A DNA stretch of 64,000 nt. It comes from Bradyrhizobium iriomotense (GTDB taxonomy: Bacteria > Pseudomonadota > Alphaproteobacteria > Rhizobiales > Xanthobacteraceae). Below, one piece after another: positions 15,173 to 24,860 of this stretch. The stretch is from the NCBI RefSeq assembly GCF_018130765.1, contig NZ_JAFCJZ010000010.1:62001-126000 (forward strand), written 5' to 3'. Within the stretch, counting starts at the first letter, position 1, and the number at the start of each line of letters is the position of its first letter. The position numbers and the translations under genes are program-made. Below the pieces are notes generated by a model. It was not told where the DNA came from. It saw only the letters and a list, made by a program, of their open reading frames with translations, and made no database searches.

Positions 15173-18100
15173 AGCTGCCGCGTCCCATCCCCGACGAGGT
15201 GCGCGCGCGGCAGGCGCGTGCGTCCGATCCGACCGCGTCGGCCTTCGTGTCGGCCAATGCCGGCTCGGGCAAGACGCATGTGCTGGTGCAACGCGTGATC
15301 CGCCTGTTGCTGTCGGGCGTGCCGCCGGAAAAGATCCTCTGCATCACCTTCACCAAGGCGGCCGCCGCCAACATGGCCGAGCGCGTGTTCACGACGCTCG
15401 GTCACTGGGTGACGCTGGATGATGCCGGGCTCGATGCGGCGATCCGCGCCGTCGGCATCCCGCATCCGGATCGAAAACTGCGCCGCGACGCGCGAAAGCT
15501 GTTCGCCTGCGCGCTGGAGACGCCGGGCGGCTTGAAGGTGCAGACCATCCACGCGCTGTGCACGCGCCTGCTCCAGCAATTCCCGTTCGAGGCCAACGTG
15601 CCCGCGCGCTTCTCGGTCATCGACGAGCGCGACCAGACCGACATGATGGAGCGTGCCAATCTGAAGGTGCTGCTGGAGGCCGCGCGCGATCCTGACAGTG
15701 TCACCGGCCGTGCGCTGCTGACGGCGATGGCGAGTGCCGCCGACGTCACCTTCAAGGAGGTCGTGCGCGAAGCCTGCCTCAGCCGCGATCATTTCATGGC
15801 CTGGACCGACGAGGCCGGCAACGCGGAAGCGGCCGCGGCGCAGATGGCCGCGGTGCTGGGCGTTGATGGGAACGACCGCATCGAGGACGTCGAGACCGAG
15901 ATCCTCGACGGTCCGTTTCTGCCACGCTCGCGCTGGGACGATATCGCCTTTGCACTGGAGGACGGCAGCAAGTCGGACAACGACCAGGCGGGCCGGCTCC
16001 GCGAAGCCAAGATGTTTTCCGGCAGCGCGCAGGTCGATGCCTATCTCTGCGTCTTCCTCACCGACGACAAGCTGCCGCGCAAGGCGGTGCTGACCAAAAA
16101 GTTCGGCGAGCACAACCCATCCGTATCCCGCCTGTTCGAAGCCGAGGTGCAGCGCCTCGCCGGATTGATCGAGAAGCGCCGCGCAGTGGTCATGCGCGAC
16201 CGCACGGCCGCTCTCTTGCACATCGCGACCGCGGCTGCAGCGAACTACCGGCGCGAGAAGCAGGAGCGCGGGCTACTCGACTACGACGATCTCATCGACA
16301 AGACGCTGGCGATGCTGAACCGCGTCTCCTCGGGCTGGGTGCATTACAAGCTCGACCGCGGCGTTGACCACGTGCTGATCGACGAGGCCCAGGACACCAG
16401 CCCCCGGCAATGGGACATCGTCGCGCACATCATCTCCGAGTTCACTGCAGGCGAAGGCGCGCGCGAAGGGCTCAACCGCACGGTGTTCGCGGTCGGCGAC
16501 GAGAAGCAATCGATCTTCTCGTTCCAGGGCGCTGACCCACACGAATTCGACAAGCGCAAGCGGGAGCTTGACCGCAAGTTCAAATCTGCCGGCCTGAAGT
16601 TCGATCCGGTTGCCTTCACTTATTCGTTCCGTTCGGGTGCCGCGATCCTTCATTCGGTCGACCACGTCTTCCGCGAACCCCAGATCTACAAGAGCATCCA
16701 TTCGATCGATATCGGCCATCCCCTGCACAACGCGCTCGCCGATGCCGGCCCCAGCGTGATCGAGCTGTGGGACCTGGCTGAAGCCGACGACAGGCAGGAC
16801 ATCGAGGGCTGGCGCGCGCCGTTCGACGGCGTCGCGGTCACCAGCCCCGAGGTCAAGCTCGCGCGCCGCATCCAGGCCGAGATCAAGCGGCTGGTCGAGA
16901 GCGGGGCGCTGACGGGGCACGAGGGCGAGCGCCGTCCGCTACGCTATGGCGACATGCTGATCCTGGTGCGCCGGCGCGGCAACGCGTTCGACGCGGTGAT
17001 CCAGGCGCTGAAGCACGCCGGCATCCCCGTCGCCGGCGCCGACCGGCTCAAGCTCACTGAGCACATCGGCATCATCGACCTGATGAACCTTGCCGACGCG
17101 CTGCTGCTGCCGCAGGACGACCTCGCGCTCGCGGTCGCGCTGAAGAGCCCGCTGTTCGGACTCGATGACGACGATTTGTTCCAGCTCGCCTGGGATCGCA
17201 AGGGCTCGCTGCGCCGCGCGCTTGGCGAGCATGCATCGACAAGCGCCAAATTCGCCACGGCGTTGCGGCGCCTGGAAGCCTGCGAGATCCGCGCCCGCGA
17301 GGAGACGCCGTTCGCCTTCTACGCCTGGCTGCTTGGCGGCGACGGCGGCCGTGCGCGCATCCTGCGCCGACTCGGCCATGAGGCCAACGACGCGCTCGAC
17401 GAATTCCTCGAGCTTGCGCTGAACTACGAGCGCAAGGCGCCGGCCTCGCTGCAGGGTTTTATGGCCTGGCTGCGCTCGGCCGACACCGAGGTGAAGCGCG
17501 ACATGGAGATCTCGCGCGACGAGGTGCGGGTGATGACCGTGCACGGCGCCAAGGGTCTGGAAGCGTCCGTCGTGTTCATGGTCGACACCACGTCGTCGCC
17601 GGCGGACTCGCAGCGGCTGCGGTTGATCCAGGTGCCGCGCGGCAATGGCGGCGAGGTCGTGGTCTGGGCCGGGCGCAAGGCCGACGATCCCAAACCCGTC
17701 GCTGATGCGCGCAAGGCGATGATCGAGGAGACCGAGGACGAATACCGCCGCCTGCTCTATGTCGCGATGACGCGCGCGGCCGACCGGCTGATCGTCGGCG
17801 GCTGCATGCCCGGGAACATGAGGACGGTGCGCAAGCTGAGCTGGTACGATCTCATCGACACCGGTCTCGCCGGCTCCGGCCTCGACAAGCAGACGATCGA
17901 GACGCCGCTCGGCAAGGTCACCCGATTCGCCCGTCCCGACGATGTCGCGGCGTTGGGCACGCCGGCGACATCCGTGGACCAGACCATCGCGCTGCCGGAC
18001 TGGCTACGGACACCGGCGCCGCGCGAGACCGTCGACGACGATGCCGTGCGCCCGTCCGGCCAGCCGGCCGAGGAGGGCCGCAGCGTGCGGTCGGGCGAAT

Positions 18101-18675
18101 CAGTGCAGTCGCGTGCGCTGGCGCTGCAGCGCGGCACGCTGGTGCACCGCCTCCTGCAATCCCTGCCCGACATCGCCGCCGAGCGCCGGCGCGAGGCCGC
18201 GCTCGGCTTCATGGCGCGCAACGCCTCGGACTGGCCGGAGGCCGACCGCATTGCGCTGGCCGACAAGGTGCTCGCCCTGACCACGGAGCCGCGTTTTGCC
18301 CCGGTCTTTGCCGCCGGCAGCCGGGCGGAGGTCGCCATTGTAGGTAAGTTCGACCGGCCGGGGCGGTCGCCGGCGCTGGTGTCGGGGCAGATCGACCGGC
18401 TGGTCGTGCGTCCGGATGAGGTCCTGATCGTCGATTTCAAGACCAATCAGGCCACGCCGAAGAGCGCCACTGATGCGCCCGCCGCCTATGTTCGGCAGCT
18501 TGCGCTGTACCGGGCGGTGCTGGCGCAGCTTTATCCCCAAAAGCCCATCCGGGCCGTGCTGCTCTGGACCGAGGCCCTTGAATATATGGAGATTTCGGCC
18601 CCCGCGCTGGACGCGGCGCTGGCATCCCTTCATCTCGGTGTGAGCGTCCTTGACCCGGCAAGGAGCCGTTCATAG
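15166..18675 (+). CDS. addA: Double-strand break repair helicase-nuclease AddA
   Basis: 1169-aa UvrD/Rep-type helicase plus nuclease, partner of AddB. I start it at 15166 (MVKLPRPIPDEV), where the ATG sits within the addB end behind GAGGA. Walker A NAGSGKT is at residues 31-37, motif II is LIDEAQDTSP, QSIFSFQGA is motif III, VMTVHGAKGLE and YVAMTRA are motifs V-VI. The C-terminal nuclease has LIVDFKTNQATP. addA overlaps addB and is followed closely by trxA. Confidence 0.96.
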   Translation: MVKLPRPIPDEVRARQARASDPTASAFVSANAGSGKTHVLVQRVIRLLLSGVPPEKILCITFTKAAAANMAERVFTTLGHWVTLDDAGLDAAIRAVGIPHPDRKLRRDARKLFACALETPGGLKVQTIHALCTRLLQQFPFEANVPARFSVIDERDQTDMMERANLKVLLEAARDPDSVTGRALLTAMASAADVTFKEVVREACLSRDHFMAWTDEAGNAEAAAAQMAAVLGVDGNDRIEDVETEILDGPFLPRSRWDDIAFALEDGSKSDNDQAGRLREAKMFSGSAQVDAYLCVFLTDDKLPRKAVLTKKFGEHNPSVSRLFEAEVQRLAGLIEKRRAVVMRDRTAALLHIATAAAANYRREKQERGLLDYDDLIDKTLAMLNRVSSGWVHYKLDRGVDHVLIDEAQDTSPRQWDIVAHIISEFTAGEGAREGLNRTVFAVGDEKQSIFSFQGADPHEFDKRKRELDRKFKSAGLKFDPVAFTYSFRSGAAILHSVDHVFREPQIYKSIHSIDIGHPLHNALADAGPSVIELWDLAEADDRQDIEGWRAPFDGVAVTSPEVKLARRIQAEIKRLVESGALTGHEGERRPLRYGDMLILVRRRGNAFDAVIQALKHAGIPVAGADRLKLTEHIGIIDLMNLADALLLPQDDLALAVALKSPLFGLDDDDLFQLAWDRKGSLRRALGEHASTSAKFATALRRLEACEIRAREETPFAFYAWLLGGDGGRARILRRLGHEANDALDEFLELALNYERKAPASLQGFMAWLRSADTEVKRDMEISRDEVRVMTVHGAKGLEASVVFMVDTTSSPADSQRLRLIQVPRGNGGEVVVWAGRKADDPKPVADARKAMIEETEDEYRRLLYVAMTRAADRLIVGGCMPGNMRTVRKLSWYDLIDTGLAGSGLDKQTIETPLGKVTRFARPDDVAALGTPATSVDQTIALPDWLRTPAPRETVDDDAVRPSGQPAEEGRSVRSGESVQSRALALQRGTLVHRLLQSLPDIAAERRREAALGFMARNASDWPEADRIALADKVLALTTEPRFAPVFAAGSRAEVAIVGKFDRPGRSPALVSGQIDRLVVRPDEVLIVDFKTNQATPKSATDAPAAYVRQLALYRAVLAQLYPQKPIRAVLLWTEALEYMEISAPALDAALASLHLGVSVLDPARSRS

Positions 18676-18744
18676 GTTCACCCCATGATCCCGGGCGCGA
18701 TTCCACGTCGCGCCGATTCTCTTTCAACCGAGTGAGGTACTCCC

Positions 18745-19065
18745 ATGGCCGTTGGCAAGGTTTCTGACACCGATTTCGAAGCCGAAGTGCTCAAGGCGAA
18801 CGGCCCTGTCGTCGTCGATTTCTGGGCCGAGTGGTGCGGCCCATGCCGCATGATCGCCCCCGCTCTCGACGAGATCGCCGGCGCGATGGGCGACAAGGTC
18901 AAGATCGTGAAGCTCAACGTCGACGAGAGCCCGAAGACCGCGTCGAAGTATGGCGTGATGTCGATCCCGACCCTGATGATCTTCAAGGGCGGCGAGATGG
19001 CCTCCCGCCAGGTCGGCGCGGCGCCGAAGGCGAAGCTTCAGCAGTGGATCACGTCGGCGGTCTGA
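18745..19065 (+). CDS. trxA: Thioredoxin 1
   Basis: 106-aa cytosolic disulfide reductase with the active-site motif WCGPC (Cys31, Cys34), the DFWAEW lead-in, the cis-proline loop SIPTLMIF, and a C-terminal KAKLQQWI helix. Standard thioredoxin length. Strong GAGGTA ribosome site before the ATG. A good intrinsic terminator follows at 19089-19123. Confidence 0.97.
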   Translation: MAVGKVSDTDFEAEVLKANGPVVVDFWAEWCGPCRMIAPALDEIAGAMGDKVKIVKLNVDESPKTASKYGVMSIPTLMIFKGGEMASRQVGAAPKAKLQQWITSAV

Positions 19066-19088
19066 TCCGCGACGCGACGATTTTTTCC

Positions 19089-19123
19089 AAACGGCCGGCG
19101 TCATGCCGGCCGTTTTGCTTTTT
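19089..19123 (+). terminator. Intrinsic terminator of trxA
   Basis: Arms AAACGGCCGGC (19089-19099) and GCCGGCCGTTT (19105-19115) pair perfectly around GTCAT and run into a T-rich tail (TTTTGCTTTTT). It begins 24 nt after the trxA stop. Confidence 0.88.
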
Positions 19124-19134
19124 GCCGGCGGCGA

Positions 19135-19563
19135 TCATGCCGATCTCGCTTCGGCGAGTTTGACGAGACTGGCCAGAACATCGGGAAAGTCCGACGCGAC
19201 GGCCGGACCGATTTCGGCCGCTTGCGGGCCTTTGGCGTCGACGGCATAGACGATGCGCGTGAGCGCCGGTCCGAGCGGCTCGATGCGATGGGCGACCTTG
19301 ATGACGAGATCGCCGACCCGCGTCTCGTCGACGAAGCACACGTTCTCGCCGACCTCGATCAGTTGCGAGCGCAGCGTCTCCTCGCCGGGAGGCTTCATCG
19401 TGAACCAGGTGCCGGCCGCAAATGGCCCGTCGATGTCGATCTGCTCGATACCTGCGTTCCAGTTTTTCCAACCGGGCACATCGCGAAAGATACTCCAGAT
19501 CGTCTCTGCGGTTGCAGACGTCTCGATCGCATATTCGCTTCGCCAGACCTGTCCGTCGTCCAT
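19135..19563 (-). CDS. SRPBCC-superfamily (polyketide cyclase/START-like) protein
   Basis: 142-aa protein with the N-terminal ATAETIWSIFRDVPGWKNWN pattern typical of the SRPBCC fold, which forms a ligand-binding helix-grip pocket. No catalytic residues can be assigned. It stands alone between convergent trxA and the metallophosphoesterase. Function unknown. Confidence 0.75.
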   Translation of the reverse strand: MDDGQVWRSEYAIETSATAETIWSIFRDVPGWKNWNAGIEQIDIDGPFAAGTWFTMKPPGEETLRSQLIEVGENVCFVDETRVGDLVIKVAHRIEPLGPALTRIVYAVDAKGPQAAEIGPAVASDFPDVLASLVKLAEARSA

Positions 19564-19650
19564 TGCGCGCTCCCTCTTCGATACTCACGCTCATAACAAG
19601 CGCATTTATCACGAAGTCAAACCCGCAAGCCTCGACGGAGCAAAGCGGCG

Positions 19651-20397
19651 CTACTTGATCCAGCCTGACGCCAGCGCGTTCGCCAGCTCCGGCTGGTTGT
19701 TGCGCCGTGCCAGCGCGGCCATCGCCTCGTGATCATAGGCTACGTGACGAAACGTCACCTGCCACCCGCCAACTGTTGGCTCAAGAATCGCATAGCGCGC
19801 ATCTGGCGTGCCGGCTTCGACGACGTGCGGGAACGGATGCTTGTCGCGATAGCCGGGGCTGCCGACGCTGCCGGGATTAACGATCAGCCTTCCGTCGCGA
19901 AGCCGCACCGCGCGGGCGAGATGGGTGTGGGCGCAGAGAATCAGCGATTGGGTGATGCCTTGCGCGAACTGCTCGATGCGGTCGAGCGGCGATAGCGCGA
20001 CGGTACCGTCGGGGTGCACGGTATCGAGCCAATAGATCTCGTCATTCCCAGGCGTTGCATGGCAGAGGAAAACCTGCTCGCGGAACACGCGCGTCATCGG
20101 CTGGGTGCGCAGCCAGTCGAGCTGCGCGGCATTGAGCTGCGCATGCGCGGGACGGTCCCACGAACCCATCTTCTCCGGGGGCCGGTCGAGCAGATAGCGG
20201 TCGTGATTGCCGAGCACATGCACGGCATCGAGCCGCATCAGGATTTCGACGGTGCGGCGCGCATCAAGCGGGCCGCTCAGCATGTCGCCGAGATTGACGA
20301 TGTCGGTGATGCCCTGTGCGCGGATATCGGCGAGCACTGCCTCCAGCGCAAGGTAGTTTCCATGGACGTCGGCGATCGCGGCAAAACGCATTGGCAT
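19651..20397 (-). CDS. Calcineurin-like metallophosphoesterase (YfcE/MJ0936 type)
   Basis: 248-aa metallophosphatase. Metal ligands are visible as IADVHGN near the N-terminus, NLGDMLSGP (GD motif), LGNHDRYLL (GNH[D/E]), CHATPGN, and CAHTHLARA (GHTH-like). The GSVGSPGYRDKHP segment is common in protein-phosphatase-like or phosphodiesterase members. The natural substrate cannot be read from sequence. It lies about 24 nt downstream of folC. Confidence 0.85.
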   Translation of the reverse strand: MPMRFAAIADVHGNYLALEAVLADIRAQGITDIVNLGDMLSGPLDARRTVEILMRLDAVHVLGNHDRYLLDRPPEKMGSWDRPAHAQLNAAQLDWLRTQPMTRVFREQVFLCHATPGNDEIYWLDTVHPDGTVALSPLDRIEQFAQGITQSLILCAHTHLARAVRLRDGRLIVNPGSVGSPGYRDKHPFPHVVEAGTPDARYAILEPTVGGWQVTFRHVAYDHEAMAALARRNNQPELANALASGWIK

Positions 20398-20420
20398 TTC
20401 CTGTCGGGGCTACGCAACCT

Positions 20421-21764
20421 CTATGCAGGAGGCGTGCCGTTGAGGCCCAGCACGTGACCTGCAAGATAAAGCGAGCCGGTTATCAGGATGCGCGGCGGCA
20501 CCTCGTAAGCCAGCTTCGACAGCGTTCGCAGCGCGGCCTCGATGCCGGGCGCGATCTCGATGCGCATGCCGAGGCTGCGCGCGGCATCCGCAAGGCGGTC
20601 GGCTGGCATCGCGTTCTCGGTGTCGGGGATCGGCACCGCGATGATGTGGCGGGTAAGACCGGCGAAATTGGCGAGGAACGCTTGCGCATCCTTGTTGGCC
20701 ATCATGCCCGCGATCACCACCAGCGGCCGCGACACCCGCTCCTCGAGATCGCCGAGCGCGGCCGCCGCGACTCGCCCGCCTTCGGCATTGTGGCCGCCAT
20801 CGAGCCAGATCTCCGAGCCCTGCGGTCCCCACGAGAGCAGCTTGCCCGCGGTGATGCGCTGCATCCGCGCCGGCCATTCGGCGCCGACGATGCCGGCCTC
20901 GAAGGCTGCGTGGTTGACCTTGAAGGTCGGAATCGCCCGCAGCGTCGCAATCGCAAGGCCGGCATTGTCGAACTGGTGGCGGCCGAACAGGCGCGGCGCG
21001 GCGAGATCCATCAGGCCGCGGTCGTCGGAGTAAACCAGCCGCCCGTGCTCGACATTGACGTGCCAGCTCTCGTTGGCGGCAAACAGCGGCGCGCGCATGC
21101 GCTTGGCCTGCGCCTCGATCACGGCCATCGCCTCCGGCAACTGCTCGGCGCAAATCGCGGGCACGCCGCGCTTGATGATCGCAGCCTTCTCGCCGGCGAT
21201 CGAGGCCAGGGTGGGCCCAAGGAAATCCATGTGGTCCATGCTGACCGGCGTGATCACGCAGGCCGCAGGCGTGTCGATCACATTGGTCGAATCGAGCCGG
21301 CCGCCGAGGCCGACTTCGAGCAGCACGGCGTCGGCCGGATTCTGCGCGAACAGATGAAACGCCGCAGCGGTCTTCAACTCGAACACGGTCGCGGCTTCGC
21401 CGGCATTGACGCGCTCGACCTCCTCCAGCGCGGCGCGCAATTCATCGTCGCCGACCAGCACGCCGCCGCCGACGCGGCCGAGCCTAAAACATTCGTTGAT
21501 GCGGACCAGATAGGGCGAGGTGTAGGTGTGCACGCGCAGGCCTGCCGCCTCCAGCGTCGCGCGCAGATAGGCGACCGTCGAGCCCTTGCCGTTGGTGCCG
21601 GCAATGTGGATCACCGGCGGCAGCTTGCGTTCGGGGTGGCCGAGCCGCTCGAGCAGGCGGTGCATCCGCTCGAGCCCGAGATCAATGCGCTTCTGATGCA
21701 GGGCCGACAACCGCCCGATCAATTCACCGAGCGGCGTCTTTGCACTGTCAGAGGAGGCGTTCAC
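20421..21764 (-). CDS. folC: Dihydrofolate synthase / folylpolyglutamate synthase
   Basis: 447-aa Mur-ligase-family enzyme that adds glutamate to dihydropteroate and extends folate polyglutamate tails. P-loop IAGTNGKGST at about residues 54-63, TSPYLVRINE, the VGLGGRLDSTN metal/substrate loop, and WLDGGHNAEGG of the C-terminal domain. It overlaps accD by 4 nt (21761-21764), the common accD-folC pairing. Confidence 0.95.
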   Translation of the reverse strand: MNASSDSAKTPLGELIGRLSALHQKRIDLGLERMHRLLERLGHPERKLPPVIHIAGTNGKGSTVAYLRATLEAAGLRVHTYTSPYLVRINECFRLGRVGGGVLVGDDELRAALEEVERVNAGEAATVFELKTAAAFHLFAQNPADAVLLEVGLGGRLDSTNVIDTPAACVITPVSMDHMDFLGPTLASIAGEKAAIIKRGVPAICAEQLPEAMAVIEAQAKRMRAPLFAANESWHVNVEHGRLVYSDDRGLMDLAAPRLFGRHQFDNAGLAIATLRAIPTFKVNHAAFEAGIVGAEWPARMQRITAGKLLSWGPQGSEIWLDGGHNAEGGRVAAAALGDLEERVSRPLVVIAGMMANKDAQAFLANFAGLTRHIIAVPIPDTENAMPADRLADAARSLGMRIEIAPGIEAALRTLSKLAYEVPPRILITGSLYLAGHVLGLNGTPPA

Positions 21765-22702
21765 GCGTGCGGCGCGGCCGGCGCCGTCTCGGCGGCCGAT
21801 ACGATCTGCGCCGGGCTCGTCACCGGCTGCGCCGGCTTCGATGCGCCTTCCTGCGCCGGCGCCTTGGTCAGCAGGCGGCAGAGTCGCGCCAGGGTCGGGC
21901 GCAGATCGTGGCGATGCACGACCATGTCGACCATGCCGTGCTCCTTGAGATATTCGGCGCGCTGGAAGCCCTCGGGCAGCTTCTCGCGGATGGTCTGCTC
22001 GATCACGCGCGCGCCGGCAAAGCCGATCAGCGCGCCGGGCTCGGCGATCTGCACGTCGCCCAGCATCGCGTAGGACGCGGTGACGCCGCCGGTGGTCGGG
22101 TTGGTCAGGACGACGATGTAGGGCAGCTTTGCCTCACGCAGCATCTGCACCGCCACGGTGGTGCGCGGCATCTGCATCAGCGACAAAATGCCTTCCTGCA
22201 TGCGCGCACCGCCGCTAGCGGCGAACACGATGAAGGGCGACTTCTTCTCGACTGCGAGCTCCAACCCGCGCACGATGGCTTCGCCCGCGGCCATGCCGAG
22301 CGAGCCGCCCATGAAATCGAAATCCTGCACGGCGACGACGGCGGCGGCGCCTTCGAGCTTGCCGTAGCCGACCTTGATCGCGTCGTTCAGATTGGTGCGC
22401 GCCCGGGCATCCTTGATGCGGTCGACATATTTCTTCTCGTCGCGGAACTTGAGCGGGTCCGCCGTCACGTCGGGCAGCGCGACATCGAACCAGGTCTCGT
22501 TGTCGAAGATCGACTTCAGACGCGCCACCGCGCCCATGCGCATGTGGTAATTCGAGCCGGGGATGACGAACTGGTTGGCCTCGACGTCCTTGTAGAACAC
22601 GAGCTGTCCGGAATCCGGGCACTTGATCCACAGATTCTCCGGCGTCTCCCGCCGCAGCATGTTGCGGATCTTCGGCCGGACCACATTGGTAAGCCAGTTC
22701 AT
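21761..22702 (-). CDS. accD: Acetyl-CoA carboxylase carboxyltransferase subunit beta
   Basis: 313-aa subunit that, with AccA, transfers carboxyl from biotin to acetyl-CoA to give malonyl-CoA. The crotonase-like core is intact (GGSLGMAAGEAIVRG, SGGARMQEGILSLMQM, TTGGVTASYAMLGD). The N-terminal zinc ribbon seen in E. coli (four Cys) is degenerate: only Cys28 remains, with Ser31, Ile47 and Ser50 at the other three aligned positions. A Pro/Ala-rich tail ends the protein. Located between trpA and folC. Confidence 0.95.
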   Translation of the reverse strand: MNWLTNVVRPKIRNMLRRETPENLWIKCPDSGQLVFYKDVEANQFVIPGSNYHMRMGAVARLKSIFDNETWFDVALPDVTADPLKFRDEKKYVDRIKDARARTNLNDAIKVGYGKLEGAAAVVAVQDFDFMGGSLGMAAGEAIVRGLELAVEKKSPFIVFAASGGARMQEGILSLMQMPRTTVAVQMLREAKLPYIVVLTNPTTGGVTASYAMLGDVQIAEPGALIGFAGARVIEQTIREKLPEGFQRAEYLKEHGMVDMVVHRHDLRPTLARLCRLLTKAPAQEGASKPAQPVTSPAQIVSAAETAPAAPHA

Positions 22703-22812
22703 GGTTTGCTCCGATGTGCGATCCCGCTGGGGATCACCTGAAGGAATATATGGCGGCCGGGCCCCTGCCCGGCAAGCCGCCGTGTCGTCCGCCCCAGAAG
22801 CGGAATTTTGGC

Positions 22813-23649
22813 CTATTCGGCCGCTTGTTTCGCGCCCTTGACGCCCTGGGCCAGGGCCGCCGTCAGCTCCGCGACGGCGTTAACGGTTTTGGCGGTTGCC
22901 CGCCCTTCCGCATCGAGGCTGTTCTTGAGCGCGTCGACCAGCGCGGTACCGACCACCGAACCATCGGCCTTCTCGGCAATGGCGCGCGCCGCCTCCGGCG
23001 TGCGGATGCCAAAACCGACGCAGATCGGCAGCTTGGTATGCCGCTTGATACGCGCGACAGCTTCGCCAACGGCATTGGCGTCCGCCGCCGCTGCACCAGT
23101 GATGCCGGCGATGGAGACGTAATAGACAAAGCCTGATGTGTTCGCGAGCACCGCGGGCAGGCGCTTGTCGTCGGTGGTCGGGGTCGCGAGGCGAATGAAG
23201 TTCAGGCCCGCCTTCAGCGCGGGAATGCAGAGCTCGTCGTCTTCCTCCGGCGGCAAATCGACGATGATCAGGCCGTCAACGCCGGCCGTCTTCGCATCAG
23301 CCAGAAACTTGTCGACGCCGTAAATGTAGATCGGATTGTAATAGCCCATCAGCACCAGCGGCGTGACGTTGTCGTCCTTGCGGAAGTCGCGCACCAGTTC
23401 CAGCGTCTTCTTCAAGGTCATGCCGGCCTTAAGCGCGCGCAGACCTGCGGCCTGAATCGAGGGACCATCCGCCATCGGATCGGTGAAGGGAATGCCGAGT
23501 TCGATGACGTCGGCGCCTGCCTTGGGCAGCGCCTTGACGATATTGAGCGACGTCGTGAGATCGGGATCGCCGGCCATCACATAGGTGACGAAGGCCGAGC
23601 GGCCTTGCTTCTTCAGCTCGGCAAAACGGGTGTCGATACGCGTGGTCAC
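22813..23649 (-). CDS. trpA: Tryptophan synthase alpha chain
   Basis: 278-aa TIM-barrel subunit cleaving indole-3-glycerol phosphate to indole, which is channelled to TrpB. The catalytic Glu is in ADVIELGIPFTDPMADGP, and Asp is in VDGLIIVDLPPEE. GFGIRTPEAA binds phosphate. It overlaps trpB by 4 nt. Confidence 0.97.
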   Translation of the reverse strand: MTTRIDTRFAELKKQGRSAFVTYVMAGDPDLTTSLNIVKALPKAGADVIELGIPFTDPMADGPSIQAAGLRALKAGMTLKKTLELVRDFRKDDNVTPLVLMGYYNPIYIYGVDKFLADAKTAGVDGLIIVDLPPEEDDELCIPALKAGLNFIRLATPTTDDKRLPAVLANTSGFVYYVSIAGITGAAAADANAVGEAVARIKRHTKLPICVGFGIRTPEAARAIAEKADGSVVGTALVDALKNSLDAEGRATAKTVNAVAELTAALAQGVKGAKQAAE

Positions 23650-24860
23650 TTCTTGCCCCTCAGGATGTCGCCGACCTGCGGGACATCCTTGTCACCGCGG
23701 CCGGAGAGATTGACGACCATCAGGTGGTCTTTTGGCCGCTTCGGTGCGAGCTCCATCACCTTGGCGATGGCATGCGCGGGCTCGAGCGCGGGGATGATGC
23801 CTTCGAGCTTCGACAGCAGCTGGAACGCGGCGAGCGCCTCGTCGTCGGTCGCGGAGAGATAATTGACGCGGCCGACCTCATGCAGCCAGGAATGCTCGGG
23901 GCCGATGCCGGGATAGTCGAGGCCGGCCGAGATCGAATGCGCGTCCTGGATCTGGCCGTCGGCGTCCATCAAGAGATAGGTGCGGTTGCCATGCAGCACG
24001 CCGGGACGGCCGCCTGCGATCGAGGCCGCATGCAGCTGCGTGAGGCCATGGCCGGCGGCTTCGACGCCGAAGATTTCGACGGAGGGATCATCGAGGAACG
24101 GATGGAACAGGCCCATCGCGTTCGAGCCGCCGCCGATGCAGGCGACCAGCGAATCCGGCAGGCGTCCCTCGATCTCCTGCATCTGCGCCTTGGTCTCGTT
24201 GCCGATGATCGACTGGAAGTCACGCACCAGCGTCGGATAGGGATGCGGGCCCGCGACCGTGCCGATGCAATAGAACGTGTTGTGCACGTTGGTGACCCAG
24301 TCGCGCAGCGCCTCGTTCATGGCGTCCTTCAGCGTGCGCGTGCCCGACTGCACCGGGACCACCGTTGCGCCCAGCATCTCCATGCGGATCACGTTGGGCT
24401 GCTGCCGCTCGACGTCGACGGCGCCCATATAGACCACGCATTCGAGGCCAAAGCGCGCGCACAACGTCGCGGTGGCAACGCCATGCTGGCCCGCGCCGGT
24501 CTCGGCGATGATGCGCTTCTTGCCCATGCGCCGCGCCAGCATGATCTGGCCGAGCACGTTGTTCACCTTGTGCGAGCCGGTGTGGTTGAGCTCTTCGCGC
24601 TTGAGGTAGATTTTTGCGCCGCCGAGATGCTCGGTCAGGCGTTCGGCGAAATAGAGCGGCGAGGGCCGGCCGACATAGTTCTTGAGATAGCCGTTCATCT
24701 CGGCCTGGAAGGCCGGATCGGCCTTGGCCGCGGTGTAAGCCTTCTCCAGATCGAGGATCAGCGGCATCAAGGTTTCGGCGACGAAGCGGCCGCCGAAGAT
24801 GCCGAAATGGCCGCGCTCGTCGGGGCCGCTGCGATAGGAATTGGGTTTGGCGATGTTCAT
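23646..24860 (-). CDS. trpB: Tryptophan synthase beta chain
   Basis: 404-aa PLP enzyme condensing indole with serine. The PLP lysine is in NHTGSHKVNN, the catalytic Glu in ETGAGQHG, and the phosphate-binding loop is CIGGGSNAMG. Typical length. It overlaps both trpF upstream and trpA downstream by 4 nt, so the three are translationally coupled. Confidence 0.97.
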   Translation of the reverse strand: MNIAKPNSYRSGPDERGHFGIFGGRFVAETLMPLILDLEKAYTAAKADPAFQAEMNGYLKNYVGRPSPLYFAERLTEHLGGAKIYLKREELNHTGSHKVNNVLGQIMLARRMGKKRIIAETGAGQHGVATATLCARFGLECVVYMGAVDVERQQPNVIRMEMLGATVVPVQSGTRTLKDAMNEALRDWVTNVHNTFYCIGTVAGPHPYPTLVRDFQSIIGNETKAQMQEIEGRLPDSLVACIGGGSNAMGLFHPFLDDPSVEIFGVEAAGHGLTQLHAASIAGGRPGVLHGNRTYLLMDADGQIQDAHSISAGLDYPGIGPEHSWLHEVGRVNYLSATDDEALAAFQLLSKLEGIIPALEPAHAIAKVMELAPKRPKDHLMVVNLSGRGDKDVPQVGDILRGKK

